Below the pieces are notes generated by a model. It ran no database searches, was not told where the DNA came from, and worked only from the letters and a program-made list of their open reading frames with translations. Shown in pieces: positions 35,887 to 46,634 of a stretch of 64,000 nucleotides of DNA. Positions within the stretch are counted from its first letter, which is position 1; every line of letters starts with the position of its first letter. The position numbers were made by a program, and so were the translations under genes. The DNA comes from Streptomyces sp. NBC_01439 (GTDB taxonomy: Bacteria; Actinomycetota; Actinomycetes; Streptomycetales; Streptomycetaceae), in the NCBI RefSeq assembly GCF_036227605.1, contig NZ_CP109487.1:9473001-9537000 (forward strand). The letters are read 5' to 3'.

Positions 35887-37407
35887 GTGGATGCCGTACA
35901 GGGACAGCGACAGCACACCTCGGCCGGGGGCCCCGATCTCTCGGGCAAGCCTGCTCGGCTCTTCGACCGGGAGGACGAATGGTCGGCGCTGCTCGCCTTT
36001 TCGAAGGATCCGCATGCCAGGACGGGTCTGGGTGCGGTCCTGGGCCGGCCCCGCCAAGGGAAGACGCTGTTGCTGGAATCGATGGCGCGGGCCACCGGCG
36101 GGTTCTATTTCGGTGGACAGGAGGCTACCGAAGCCGAGTCACTGCGCAGACTGGGTGCGGAGTACGCGCGCTACCGGCAGGTCTCGGAGCCCAGCCACTG
36201 GAGTGACTGGAAGGAGGCAGTGGACGCCTTGCTCGCGCTGGGTGATTCAAGTCCGCTGCCCGTCATCATCGACTCCTTTCCCGCCCTCGTCGCGGCGAGC
36301 CCGGCTCTGGCATCCGCTGTTCACGGGGCGGTCCGCCGCCTGGAGCGCTCGCCCCAGGAGAACCGTGCCCGCCTGATCCTCGCAGGCGATACGGGGCCGG
36401 TGATGAACCGGTTGTTCGCGCCCGCCGCCGCGCTGGCGGCCGCAGCCGCTCTCAAGGTCGACCTCCAGCCGTTCGACTTCCGCAAGGCGGCACGGCTGTG
36501 GGGCATCGACGACCCGGAGCTGGCCTTCCTCGTGTACGCCGTCGTCGGCGGAACCCCGGCCTACCGGCACGACTACGTGGGCGGCGACGCTCCCGCAGAC
36601 CGGAACGACTTCGACGCCTGGGTCTGCCGGACCGTCCTGAATCCGTGCACGCCGCTGTTCCGTGAAGCCCGCCACCTCGTGGACGAGGAGACCGGACATC
36701 TCAGTCCCGGGGCTAGCCATTCCGTTCTGTCCGCCCTGGCCGCGGGATGCACGCGGCAGGGTGAGATCGCCTCTTTCCTCGGGCAGCAGCTCACCGATGC
36801 CTCTCAGGCGCTCACCGTCCTGCGGGAGCACGGACTGCTCCGGTCGGAACCGGACGGACTGCGGCCGGCCCTTGTGCGTCACCGGCCCGCTGACCAGCTC
36901 CTGGCATTCGAGCATGCGGTCGCCCGGCCGTGTCGGACTCTGCTTGAGCAGGGCGCCGCCGAAGCCGTGTGGGAAGACGCGCGCACCGATTTCCACTCCC
37001 GCGTAGCCGGACCCCAGTTCGCCCAGACGTGCCGGGACTGGGCAGTCCGCTTCGCCGCTCCCGACACCTTCGGCGCCGACCACGTGGCCGCCGCCCACGG
37101 CTCACTCGGTGCCGCTGCCCCGGCGACCGCGTTGCAGGCCGAGGTCGTGGTCCGCGAGCAGGACGGCCACAGGACCGGCGCCCTCCTGTCGGTGGGGCTC
37201 GCGCGATGGCAGACCGGCATGGACATCCACCACATGCAACGGTTGCGCAGCATCGTCGACACACTCGCATCCCGGGAAGAGGAGGATGTGAGCCGGGTGC
37301 GCCTGGCTCTCTACGGGGCATCGGGGTTCAGCCCGGAACTGCATGCGGCGCAGGCGCGCGACGAGGTCATGCTCATCGATCTTGAACGACTGTACCGGGG
37401 TGCCTAG
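35887..37407 (+). CDS. AAA-type ATPase with winged-helix region
   Basis: This protein of about 506 residues has a Walker A loop GRPRQGKT near residue 55 (AVLGRPRQGKTLLLESMARA) and a Walker B-like strand LPVIIDSFPAL near 125. HSVLSALAAGCTRQGEIASF, followed by LTVLREHGLLRSEPDGLRP, looks like a winged helix. The C-terminal part ends with a restriction-nuclease-like strand order (AEVVVREQDGHRTGALLSVG). The plan resembles the archaeal-type ATPases paired with DUF234 domains. The GTG at 35887 was chosen for GGAGGTG six bases upstream. Function unknown; it converges on the psp operon. Confidence 0.7.
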   Translation: MDAVQGQRQHTSAGGPDLSGKPARLFDREDEWSALLAFSKDPHARTGLGAVLGRPRQGKTLLLESMARATGGFYFGGQEATEAESLRRLGAEYARYRQVSEPSHWSDWKEAVDALLALGDSSPLPVIIDSFPALVAASPALASAVHGAVRRLERSPQENRARLILAGDTGPVMNRLFAPAAALAAAAALKVDLQPFDFRKAARLWGIDDPELAFLVYAVVGGTPAYRHDYVGGDAPADRNDFDAWVCRTVLNPCTPLFREARHLVDEETGHLSPGASHSVLSALAAGCTRQGEIASFLGQQLTDASQALTVLREHGLLRSEPDGLRPALVRHRPADQLLAFEHAVARPCRTLLEQGAAEAVWEDARTDFHSRVAGPQFAQTCRDWAVRFAAPDTFGADHVAAAHGSLGAAAPATALQAEVVVREQDGHRTGALLSVGLARWQTGMDIHHMQRLRSIVDTLASREEEDVSRVRLALYGASGFSPELHAAQARDEVMLIDLERLYRGA

Positions 37408-37415
37408 ACACGTCG

Positions 37416-37994
37416 TCACAGGCCGGGGGCGCCCCAGAGCGGGAACCAACGGCCCAGGTCCTCCTCGATGCGCAGGTCGTCCTTCACCGCGGCCTTGACC
37501 TGGAGTTCCAGCGGGTTGTCACGTTTCTGGCCGGGCAGCGGGGCGAAAGGGTAGAAGGCGCCCCGCTTGTAGAGGTAGACGAGGGCGAGCGGGCGCAGTT
37601 CTGCGTCGTGGAAGGTGACCAGGGAGCACAGGAGCTGCGGGCCGAAGCCGCCCTCCTCCAAGGCGGTGTTGACCGCGTGCAGGTCGTTGACCAGGGCGGG
37701 TAGCTCGGCAGGGTCACGGCGGGACAGCAGCCACGCGTACCCGTACTCATCCGTGCGGAACTCCACCGGAGGGCCCGCTCGTTCGGCGTCCGCGTCGAGG
37801 AGGGCGTGTACTTCCTGTCGGATTCGGGCGAAGGCGCCGCCCTCGATGGCGGCGAAGCACACCGAGCCCAGGCCGGTCGGAGTGAAGCCGATGGCGGCCT
37901 GGAGGGTGATGGCTGCCGACGGCAGGCCGAAGAGCTGGTCCAGGTCGGGCTTGACCAGCCTGCTGCGGCCGAACAGGGCATCCCAGAAGCCCAC
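37416..37994 (-). CDS. pspAB: PspA-associated protein PspAB
   Basis: This 192-residue protein begins MGFWDALFGRSRLVKPDLDQ, with LFGLPSAAITLQAAIGFTPT and GYAWLLSRRDPAELPALVND further on. This is the family annotated PspAB in actinobacteria. It is the last gene of the set pspA-pspAA-htpX-pspAB, 17 bases after the htpX stop. Its biochemical role is unknown; genome context ties it to PspA membrane repair. Confidence 0.85.
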   Translation of the reverse strand: MGFWDALFGRSRLVKPDLDQLFGLPSAAITLQAAIGFTPTGLGSVCFAAIEGGAFARIRQEVHALLDADAERAGPPVEFRTDEYGYAWLLSRRDPAELPALVNDLHAVNTALEEGGFGPQLLCSLVTFHDAELRPLALVYLYKRGAFYPFAPLPGQKRDNPLELQVKAAVKDDLRIEEDLGRWFPLWGAPGL

Positions 37995-38011
37995 GGCGGA
38001 TCAGCTCCTTC

Positions 38012-38938
38012 TCAGGGTGTCTGTTCGCCGGGTCCGCTCAGCTCGGCGGCGATCTCTTCGAGCGCGGCCAAGCGGCGTTCCAGGCTGGGGTGGGTGGAGA
38101 ACAGGTTCGCCACTGCGGTGCCGGGACCGAGGGCGGGGGTGAAGAAGAACGCGTTGAACGCCTGGGCGGTGCGCAGGTCCCGCGTCGGGATCCGAGCGAT
38201 GTCTCCGCTGACCTTGGTCAGCGCCGAGGCGAGGGCGGAAGGTTTCCCGGTGAGCATGGCGGCGGCCCGGTCGGCGGCCAGCTCGCGGTAGCGGGACAGG
38301 GCCCGGATGAGCAGGTAGCTGACCGCGTAGACGAGGGCGGAGACCGCCATCACGGACATGAAGACGACGGCGGTGTTCTGGTCGCGCTGGTCGCGTCCGC
38401 CGAACAGCTGGGAGTAGAACGCGAAGCGGACGACGAGCCCGGCGACCACGCCCAGGAACGAGGCGATGGTGATCACCGCGACATCGCGGTGCGCGACGTG
38501 CGAGAGCTCGTGTGCGAGGACGCCTTCGAGCTCCTCCGTTTCCAGGCGGCGCAGTAGTCCGGTGGTCACGCAGACCACGGCGTTCTCCGCGTTGCGGCCG
38601 GTGGCGAAGGCGTTGGGCAGGTCCATGTCGGAGACGGCCACCCGGGGCTTGGGCATGTCCGCGGTGGCGCAGAGCCGGTCGATGACACCGTGCAGCAGGG
38701 GCTGCTCCTCGGGCGTGACGAGGCGGCCGTGCATGGCGTACAGGGCGATCCGGTCGGAGTACCAGTACTGCGCGGCGAGCAGCCCCGCGGCGATGACGAC
38801 CACCAGGACGACCGACTTGAGCAGGACGATCAGCGCGGCGATGAACGCCACGTACACCAGCCCGAGCAGGAACATGGTGACCACCATGCGGGCGGTCAGC
38901 TGCCGGTCGGGCTCGAAACGGCTGCGCATCGCCATCAC
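38012..38938 (-). CDS. htpX: Zinc metalloprotease HtpX (M48)
   Basis: This 308-residue membrane protease has two N-terminal hydrophobic segments (about 18-55). The zinc motif HELSH is at 143-147, with a third ligand E219 in RYRELAADRAA. Two further membrane segments lie near 152-205. HtpX degrades misfolded membrane proteins. The gene start overlaps the pspAA stop by four bases, so the genes are coupled and the protease acts with the PspA system. Confidence 0.93.
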   Translation of the reverse strand: MMAMRSRFEPDRQLTARMVVTMFLLGLVYVAFIAALIVLLKSVVLVVVIAAGLLAAQYWYSDRIALYAMHGRLVTPEEQPLLHGVIDRLCATADMPKPRVAVSDMDLPNAFATGRNAENAVVCVTTGLLRRLETEELEGVLAHELSHVAHRDVAVITIASFLGVVAGLVVRFAFYSQLFGGRDQRDQNTAVVFMSVMAVSALVYAVSYLLIRALSRYRELAADRAAAMLTGKPSALASALTKVSGDIARIPTRDLRTAQAFNAFFFTPALGPGTAVANLFSTHPSLERRLAALEEIAAELSGPGEQTP

Positions 38939-39213
38939 CCCGGGATCAGGCCCTCGTCGGACAACAGCTCCCGTACCTGCCCGAGGCTGGTGCCCTCGTC
39001 GGGCAGCACCAGCTCGGACGGTGTGATCGTCTCGTCCGACAGCGGAGCGCCGAGGGTGCGTACCGCGTCCAGCAGCGCTGACAGGGCGGTGGTGAAGGCC
39101 GCGTCGTCCCCCACGTCGGCCGCCGCCTGAAGGGCGGAGTCCAGTTCGCCCAGCCGGGCCAGGTGCTCTTCGGCGATCTCGTACTGGCCCTCGCCCAGAA
39201 TCCGCATGATCAT
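38935..39213 (-). CDS. pspAA: PspA-associated protein PspAA
   Basis: This 92-residue protein starts MIMRILGEGQYEIAEEHLAR and continues LGELDSALQAAADVGDDAAF; it ends LSDEGLIPG. This is the small PspAA family. The first ATG (39213) overlaps the pspA stop as ATGA and has GGAGGCG at good distance. A second ATG at 39207 is possible. It is thought to help PspA; the mechanism is unknown. Confidence 0.88.
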   Translation of the reverse strand: MIMRILGEGQYEIAEEHLARLGELDSALQAAADVGDDAAFTTALSALLDAVRTLGAPLSDETITPSELVLPDEGTSLGQVRELLSDEGLIPG

Positions 39214-39986
39214 GATTTCGCCTCCTGGTCCGACGGGCCCTTCGGGGAATTCGGGCTCTCGACTGCTGCCGGAGCGGGGGCCGCCGGGAGCTGGGCCTTC
39301 ATCCGGGCCAGCTCGATCTCCACGTCCTGGCCCGCGGTCACACGCTCGAGCTCGGTCCGGATGTCGTCCCGCCCGGTCGACAAGGTGGCGTCCTCCAGGA
39401 CGCCGGAAGCGATCAGTTCGTCCAGCGCACCCGCGCGCGCCTGGAGCTGTTCGGTCTTGTCCTGGGCGCGCTGCATGGCCAGGCCCACATCGCCCATTTC
39501 CTCGCCGATGCCGGTGACGGCCTCGGTGATGCTGGTCTGGGCCTCGGCGGCGGTGTAGGAGGCCTTGATCGTCTCTTTGCGGGTACGGAACGCGTCCACC
39601 TTCGCCGCCAGGCGCTGGGCCGCCAGGGTCAGCTTCTCCTCCTGGTCCTTCAGCGACGCCTGCCGGCCCTCCAGGTCGGTGATCTGCGCGGCCACGGCCG
39701 TGCACCGGGTGAGCGCCTCGCGGGCCAGGTCCTCACGCCCTGCGGCGAGCGCCTGCTCCGCCTGGCCCTGCAGCTTCTCCGCGGACTGACGCAACTGGCC
39801 GGCCTGCAGCTCGACCCGCTTGCGGCTGGTCGCCACATCGGCCACGCCGCGCCGGACCCGCTGGAGCATCTCCCGCTGCTGCTCGTAGGAGTAGTCCAGC
39901 ACCTCGCGCGGGTCCTCGGCTTCGTCCAGTGCCTTGCTCGCCTTGACCCGGAACAAGCCGGCGATGCGTTGAGTGATGCTGGTCAT
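39210..39986 (-). CDS. pspA: PspA/IM30 family membrane-stress protein
   Basis: This 258-residue protein is an almost continuous coiled coil (about 20-215), as in PspA/Vipp1 (ESCRT-III-like), which polymerises on damaged membranes. It begins MTSITQRIAGLFRVKASKAL, with the amphipathic membrane-binding helix, followed by EDPREVLDYSYEQQREMLQR. The last 35 residues are a proline/alanine-rich tail. It heads a four-gene overlapping operon, with its promoter presumably in 39987-40203. Confidence 0.93.
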   Translation of the reverse strand: MTSITQRIAGLFRVKASKALDEAEDPREVLDYSYEQQREMLQRVRRGVADVATSRKRVELQAGQLRQSAEKLQGQAEQALAAGREDLAREALTRCTAVAAQITDLEGRQASLKDQEEKLTLAAQRLAAKVDAFRTRKETIKASYTAAEAQTSITEAVTGIGEEMGDVGLAMQRAQDKTEQLQARAGALDELIASGVLEDATLSTGRDDIRTELERVTAGQDVEIELARMKAQLPAAPAPAAVESPNSPKGPSDQEAKS

Positions 39987-40203
39987 GGCGACCGCCTTCC
40001 TCTCGACGCCGACGCCGTCCGCATACGACCGGCCTGGGTGTGCGCGCCGGGCACGTCGGTCACACGCCCTCGCCTCGGGTTACGACGCAGAGCGTGGCTC
40101 TTCCATTGTCCCGGTCCTCTCGAGGCACGGCAGCCTGATCGTGTCGGGGGTACCTCGCCGATGCGGGCCCGTGGTGCTCGCGGTGACGAGGGCGACATCA
40201 CCA

Positions 40204-40299
40204 TCACCCCGGCACCGGTAGCTGTCGTACGAGGCGGCGACCGACTTCGTCTTCCAGCAGGCCGAGCACGCTCGCAAGGGTTCCGGCGCTGTGGATCAC
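40204..40299 (-). CDS. 31-codon ORF coupled to the end of the V/A-ATPase operon
   Basis: The GTG start overlaps the stop of the subunit D gene as GTGA, as at most other junctions of this operon, and GGAGGCACC stands before it. The peptide is MIHSAGTLASVLGLLEDEVG followed by RRLVRQLPVPG, probably one amphipathic helix. It may be a small accessory subunit, the stump of a longer lost gene, or chance. No relative is known to me. Confidence 0.45.
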   Translation of the reverse strand: MIHSAGTLASVLGLLEDEVGRRLVRQLPVPG

Positions 40300-40970
40300 G
40301 GTGCCTCCTCTCCGGACTTCGTCCCGCCGGCCGACCTCGCGGACACCGCTTCACGCCGCGCGCGCAGGCCGGCCGCCCAGTGCCGTCGCACCGCGTCCTC
40401 GTGCTCCGCTTGTTCCAGGGCCAGATCTGCCGCGGCCAGCTCCCGATGCATCCGGGGGATCCAATGCCGGCGCAGCACGCGCACCCGCAGCCGCGTCCGG
40501 TGGGTCTCCTCGGCGAGCAGGCGGGCGGCGGTGCGGGCCGCCGCGAACTCCGCGGCGGCCCGCACCGCCTCGCGGTAGGCGCCCTCGGCCACGACGAGGG
40601 CGGTGTTGCCCGGGGTGGGCTCGGCCGCGGCGCGCGCGGCGGGTGTCCAGGAGACACCGGACGGGTGGCGTACCCCCATCGTCGCGGTCCACTCCACTGT
40701 GGCCTCCGCCCGGTCCGCCACCACTGCTGATGCCAGCGCCTGTTCCCCGCCGAGCAGCAGTCCGCGCAGCAGCCACGTCTCCGCTTCTCCCAGGTGCTGC
40801 CGCCACCCACGGTCTGCCTCCTCCTCCGCCCGCCGCAGCTCCTGTTCATGGACCAGGAGGATGTGCAGTTTGCGCTCCAGCAGGTCGGCTCCGCGCAGCG
40901 CGGTGTCCAGGCTGCGCCGCAACCTGAGACGGCCCGCTCGCCCTGGCGGTACCCGGTGCTGCCCGGTCAT
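40296..40970 (-). CDS. atpD: V/A-type ATPase subunit D (central stalk)
   Basis: This 224-residue protein forms two long helices (about 10-75 and 130-210) as expected for the rotating central shaft. RLRRSLDTALRGADLLERKL and LHILLVHEQELRRAEEEAD match the family N-terminal helix, and RVRVLRRHWIPRMHRELAAA matches the C-terminal one. The start overlaps the subunit B stop by four bases. It transmits torque from the A/B head to the membrane ring. Confidence 0.85.
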   Translation of the reverse strand: MTGQHRVPPGRAGRLRLRRSLDTALRGADLLERKLHILLVHEQELRRAEEEADRGWRQHLGEAETWLLRGLLLGGEQALASAVVADRAEATVEWTATMGVRHPSGVSWTPAARAAAEPTPGNTALVVAEGAYREAVRAAAEFAAARTAARLLAEETHRTRLRVRVLRRHWIPRMHRELAAADLALEQAEHEDAVRRHWAAGLRARREAVSARSAGGTKSGEEAP

Positions 40971-42358
40971 GGGTGCGGCCCCCCGTCGTCGTGATGGGCG
41001 TCGTACAGAGCCGCGGGGATCATGGTGAGCCGGCTACGCGGCAAGGCGTGCAGCACCTCCCAGGCGCGGTCGAGGGCTTGGTCGAGCGGCCTGTGCTCGT
41101 CGGGCCGCTGGGCGAGGAACCTCGTCAGCCAGGCATGTTCGAGGTCCAGGTACCGCAGGTCCGCCGGGCTCAGCGCGGGCCGCCCGATCAGATCGGCCAG
41201 CTCCCGCACCTGCCGGGCCCGCGCGAGGGCGGCGACGAGTTGCGCGGCCACGTCCAGATGGTCCTCCCGGGTCCGGCCCGGTCCGGCCCCCTTCCGCATG
41301 AGCCGCGACAGCGAGCCGAGCGCGTCCAGGGGCGGATAGACACCGAGGGCGTGGGCCTCGCCGGACAGTACGATCTGGCCCTCCGTGATGTACCCGGTGA
41401 GATCCGGCACGGGATGGGTGATGTCCCCGGCCGGCATGGTGAGCAGCGGCAGCACGGTGACCGACCCCGGCCGGCCCCGGATCCTTCCGCAGCGTTCGTA
41501 CAGCGAAGCGAGATCGCTGTAGAGGTAGCCGGGATACGCCCGCCGCGCCGGGATCTCGCCGCGGGCGGCGGACACCTCGCGCAGCGCCTCCGCGTAGGCC
41601 GTCATGTCGGTCATCACCACCAGGACGTGCCGGGCTTCGTCGAAGGCGAGGTGTTCCGCGATCGTGAGCGCCAGCCGCGGAGTGAGCAGCCGTTCGATCA
41701 CCGGTTCGTCGGCGGTGTTGAGCAGCAGGACCAGTTCCCCGGAGGCGGAGCGCTCCGCCAGACCCTCACGGACGAAAGAGGCGTCGGGGTGGGTGAGTCC
41801 CATCCCGGCGAACACCACGCTGAACGCCTCGCCCGCGCAACTGGACTGTGCCGCGATCTGGACGGCCAGTTCGAGGTGCGGCAGCCCCGCGGCCGAGAAG
41901 ACCGGCAGCTTCTGGCCCCGTACCAGGGTGGTGAGCACGTCGATGGCGCCCACCCCGGTCAGCACCGGCTCGGAAGGTGGTTCCCTGCGCACCGGGTTGA
42001 TCGGCGTCCCGCCGACCGCCGCGTAGGTGGCGCCCAGGACCGGGGGACCACCGTCGGCCGGCTCACCACGGCCGTTGCAGATCCTGCCCAGCCAGCCGGT
42101 ACCGACCGGAATGCGCAGCGGCGTTCCCGCGAAGGCGATGCGGGTGCCGGACGGATCCATGCCGGCCGTGTCCTCCAGGACCTGCACCACGGCGAGGTCG
42201 TGGTCCACTTCCAGCACCAGCCCGTGCCGCCGCTCGCCGGAGCCGAGGGTGATCCGGACGAACTCGTCCCACCCGACGCCGCTCACGCCGCCGACGACGA
42301 GGAGCGGGCCGCGCACCTCGCGGACGTCCGTGTACTCCACCTCGTACCCGGCCGTCAC
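40967..42358 (-). CDS. atpB: V/A-type ATPase subunit B
   Basis: This 463-residue regulatory, non-catalytic subunit of the A3B3 head begins VEYTDVREVRGPLLVVGGVS. It contains GTGWLGRICNGRGEPADGGP and VLTGVGAIDVLTTLVRGQKL. The P-loop is degenerate (FSAAGLPHLELAVQIA), as in all B subunits. VLVVMTDMTAYAEALREVS and YPGYLYSDLASLYERCGRI are strongly conserved family segments. It overlaps both neighbours by four bases. Confidence 0.93.
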   Translation of the reverse strand: MTAGYEVEYTDVREVRGPLLVVGGVSGVGWDEFVRITLGSGERRHGLVLEVDHDLAVVQVLEDTAGMDPSGTRIAFAGTPLRIPVGTGWLGRICNGRGEPADGGPPVLGATYAAVGGTPINPVRREPPSEPVLTGVGAIDVLTTLVRGQKLPVFSAAGLPHLELAVQIAAQSSCAGEAFSVVFAGMGLTHPDASFVREGLAERSASGELVLLLNTADEPVIERLLTPRLALTIAEHLAFDEARHVLVVMTDMTAYAEALREVSAARGEIPARRAYPGYLYSDLASLYERCGRIRGRPGSVTVLPLLTMPAGDITHPVPDLTGYITEGQIVLSGEAHALGVYPPLDALGSLSRLMRKGAGPGRTREDHLDVAAQLVAALARARQVRELADLIGRPALSPADLRYLDLEHAWLTRFLAQRPDEHRPLDQALDRAWEVLHALPRSRLTMIPAALYDAHHDDGGPHP

Positions 42359-44085
42359 AGCGCCTCCCCGAGCCGTGCCAGAACCGTGTCCCGGGCGGCT
42401 TCCACCGCCGTCGTGTCCTCGGGGCCGGCTTCCTCACGGGCGCGCAGCAGCGGCGTGAAATCGACGGCTTCGACGGCGTCCGCCCGTGCACCCGAGTCGG
42501 CCAGTTCGCCGCAGCGTGCGACCACCGTCAGGACGGCTTCGGCCAGGGCGGCCGTCTTCGCGGGCGAGCAGTAGGAGTCCAGCGGCGACAGCGCATTCTG
42601 CTGCAGGACGCCCTCGCGCAGCAGGCGGCCGGCGAGCACGCTGACGCGCTCCTGCGGGGGCAGCGCGGCGACGCCGACCAGCTCGACCAGGTCGGCCAGC
42701 CGGTCCGCCTCGGTCAGGAGGGCGGCCACCCGGGTACGCCGCTGCGGCCAGTCCCGGTCGCCGGCCCTCTCGCGGGCAGCGGCGAGTGCGGCGACATCCC
42801 GGGAGAAGGAAGCGGACCACGAGAGCGCCGGATAGTGGCGGGCGTAGGCGAGGTCGCGGTCGAGGGACCACAGACACCGGACGAAGCGCTCCGTATGTGC
42901 GGTGACCGGTTCGGTGACATCACCGCCGGGCGGGGACACGGCGCCGATCACCGTGACCGATCCCGTGCGGCCGCCGAGGGTGCGTACAGCGGCGGCCCGC
43001 TCGTAGAAGGCGGCCAACTCGGAGGCGAGACGGGCGGGGTAGCCCTCCTCGGCCGGCAATTCGCCCATCCGGGAGGCGAATTCCCGCAGGGCCTCCGCCC
43101 ACCGGGACGTCGAGTCGGCGATCAGCACCACGTCGAGGCCCATGTCCCGGAAGTACTCGGCGACCGTGGCGGCGGTGTGGATGCTCGCCTCGCGGGCCAT
43201 CATCGGCATGTTGGAGGTGTTGGCGATGACCACCGTACGGTCGTGCAGCCGCCCGCCGGTGCGCGGATCCTCCAGCTCGGACAGCTCCGCGATCACATCG
43301 GCCATCTCGTTGCCGCGCTCCCCGCAGCCGACGTAGACGATCACATCGGCGTCGCACCATTTGGCGATCTGCTGAAGGAGCACGGTCTTGCCCGTGCCGA
43401 AGCTGCCGGGCACGGCGACGGTGCTGCCCAGCGCCATGGGGAACAGCAGGTCGATCGCCCGCTGCCCGGTGGTCAGCGGTTCCACCGCGCCGAGCCGCTC
43501 GCGCACCGGCCGAGGCTTGCGCACCGGCCACCGGGCGGACATCCGGATCTCCTTGCCCGCGACGACCGCCACGACCGTGCCCTCGTCGTACGAGCCCGCC
43601 GGGGCGATCCGCGTCACCGGACCGGAGCAGCCGGGTGGTACCAGCACGCCCAACGGGACCGGCAGGCCGATCTCGCCGAGTACTTCGCCCTCAGCGGCCT
43701 GCCCGCCCTCGGGCACGGACGGCGTGAACGACCAGGTGCGCTCCTCCGGCATGCCCGTGTGCCCCGCCGTCAGCCGGTCGCCGGCGTGCGCCAACGGCCT
43801 GAGCAGACCGTCGAAGACCCCGCCGAGAAGCCCGGGCCCCAGCCGCACCGAGAGCGGCCCGCCCTGCGGACGTGCCGGGCCGCCCGGGGCCAGACCACCC
43901 GTGTACTCGTAGGCCTGGGCGGTGACCACGTCCCCTCTGATGGACACGACCTCCGCGGGGACGGCGGCCTCCCCGAGCAGCACGACGTCGTGCATGGCCG
44001 TGCCGCCGGTGTAGGTCAGTTCGACGAGCGGTCCGGCGACGCGCAGGATCCGCGGCGCTTCCACGGCGTCGTGCGGCGCCTTCAC
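42355..44085 (-). CDS. atpA: V/A-type ATPase catalytic subunit A
   Basis: This 576-residue catalytic subunit has Walker A GSFGTGKT at 227-234, VYVGCGERGNE at 250-260 containing the catalytic glutamate, and LIADSTSRWAEALREFASRM. The insertion specific to A subunits (about 90-185) is present, including EGTVVAVV. The GTG at 44085 was chosen because it overlaps the subunit E stop as GTGA; the open frame continues upstream through the E gene but is a shadow. It hydrolyses or makes ATP at the A/B interface. Confidence 0.95.
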   Translation of the reverse strand: MKAPHDAVEAPRILRVAGPLVELTYTGGTAMHDVVLLGEAAVPAEVVSIRGDVVTAQAYEYTGGLAPGGPARPQGGPLSVRLGPGLLGGVFDGLLRPLAHAGDRLTAGHTGMPEERTWSFTPSVPEGGQAAEGEVLGEIGLPVPLGVLVPPGCSGPVTRIAPAGSYDEGTVVAVVAGKEIRMSARWPVRKPRPVRERLGAVEPLTTGQRAIDLLFPMALGSTVAVPGSFGTGKTVLLQQIAKWCDADVIVYVGCGERGNEMADVIAELSELEDPRTGGRLHDRTVVIANTSNMPMMAREASIHTAATVAEYFRDMGLDVVLIADSTSRWAEALREFASRMGELPAEEGYPARLASELAAFYERAAAVRTLGGRTGSVTVIGAVSPPGGDVTEPVTAHTERFVRCLWSLDRDLAYARHYPALSWSASFSRDVAALAAARERAGDRDWPQRRTRVAALLTEADRLADLVELVGVAALPPQERVSVLAGRLLREGVLQQNALSPLDSYCSPAKTAALAEAVLTVVARCGELADSGARADAVEAVDFTPLLRAREEAGPEDTTAVEAARDTVLARLGEAL

Positions 44086-44600
44086 GGCGCCCACAGGGTC
44101 TCCGCCTCCGGGCCCGCGCGCTCCAGCGCACGCTCGGCCAGGGAGGTCAGGGTGAGATCGACCCGGCGGCCCGGGGCCTCGGCCAGCACTCCGCCGTCCG
44201 CGACGGCCGTGACCGACGCTCCGGGTCCGAGCAGGTCTCGTGCCCGCGCCTCCAGGCGGGCCCGCAGTGCCGCGTGGTCGGTGGGGGCGTGCAGGACGCC
44301 GTCGATGACACGCCGGCGGAGGTCCTCGTACACCTCTTTCCGGGCCTGGAGTTCGAGTGCGTACGCGCGCCGGCGGGCCCGTACGACTTCGCCTGCCGCG
44401 AAGGCGGCACCGTCCGCCCGGCCCTGGCGGCGGGCCCGCTCCAGGGTCGCCGCGGCCTTGTCGCTGCCGGACGCGAGGGTACGACGGGCGTCCTCGGCAG
44501 CCTCGGCGAGCAGGGAGTCGGCCGCCTCGTGTGCCACACGCAGGAGCTCGGCCCGTGCCGGTTCCAGCGTGTCGGCCCACTCCGTGCCCGTGGCGGTCAT
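44082..44600 (-). CDS. atpE: V/A-type ATPase subunit E (peripheral stalk)
   Basis: This 172-residue protein has a long N-terminal helix (about 12-85, ELLRVAHEAADSLLAEAAED and TLERARRQGRADGAAFAAGE). A globular end includes RVDLTLTSLAERALERAGPE. This is the usual E-subunit plan, which pairs with the G/H-type subunit as a stator. It overlaps subunit F by four bases upstream and subunit A downstream. Confidence 0.82.
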   Translation of the reverse strand: MTATGTEWADTLEPARAELLRVAHEAADSLLAEAAEDARRTLASGSDKAAATLERARRQGRADGAAFAAGEVVRARRRAYALELQARKEVYEDLRRRVIDGVLHAPTDHAALRARLEARARDLLGPGASVTAVADGGVLAEAPGRRVDLTLTSLAERALERAGPEAETLWAP

Positions 44601-44815
44601 GAAGGCATCACCGCCACCAGCGGCTCGGTGCTGTCGATCCCGGGCCCCAGCGCTGCCGCCGCGGCGGGAGTGACGATGACCAGCGCGACGTCCCCGGAGA
44701 GCTCCCTCCAGGCCCTGCGGATGTCCTCCGGCCGTTCAGCCGGATGTACGTCCACCCCGGCGAGGGCAAGGCCGGCCACTTTGACCTGTTCGCCGATGGC
44801 GGCCACCGTACCCAT
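44597..44815 (-). CDS. atpF: V/A-type ATPase subunit F
   Basis: This 72-residue protein (shorter than the usual ~100) begins MGTVAAIGEQVKVAGLALAG and has DVALVIVTPAAAAAL, the CheY-like fold of subunit F in reduced form. The C-terminal helix that reaches into the A/B head in other species is absent, which may weaken its regulatory role. It starts two bases before the end of the K gene. Confidence 0.8.
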   Translation of the reverse strand: MGTVAAIGEQVKVAGLALAGVDVHPAERPEDIRRAWRELSGDVALVIVTPAAAAALGPGIDSTEPLVAVMPS

Positions 44816-44817
44816 GG

Positions 44818-46620
<1,803 letters not shown>

Positions 46621-46634
<14 letters not shown>

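Noticed and set aside
44086..44580. N-terminal extension of ATPase subunit A
   Set aside because: It overlaps the whole subunit E gene in another frame; the GTGA overlap at 44082-44085 and family length place the start at 44085.
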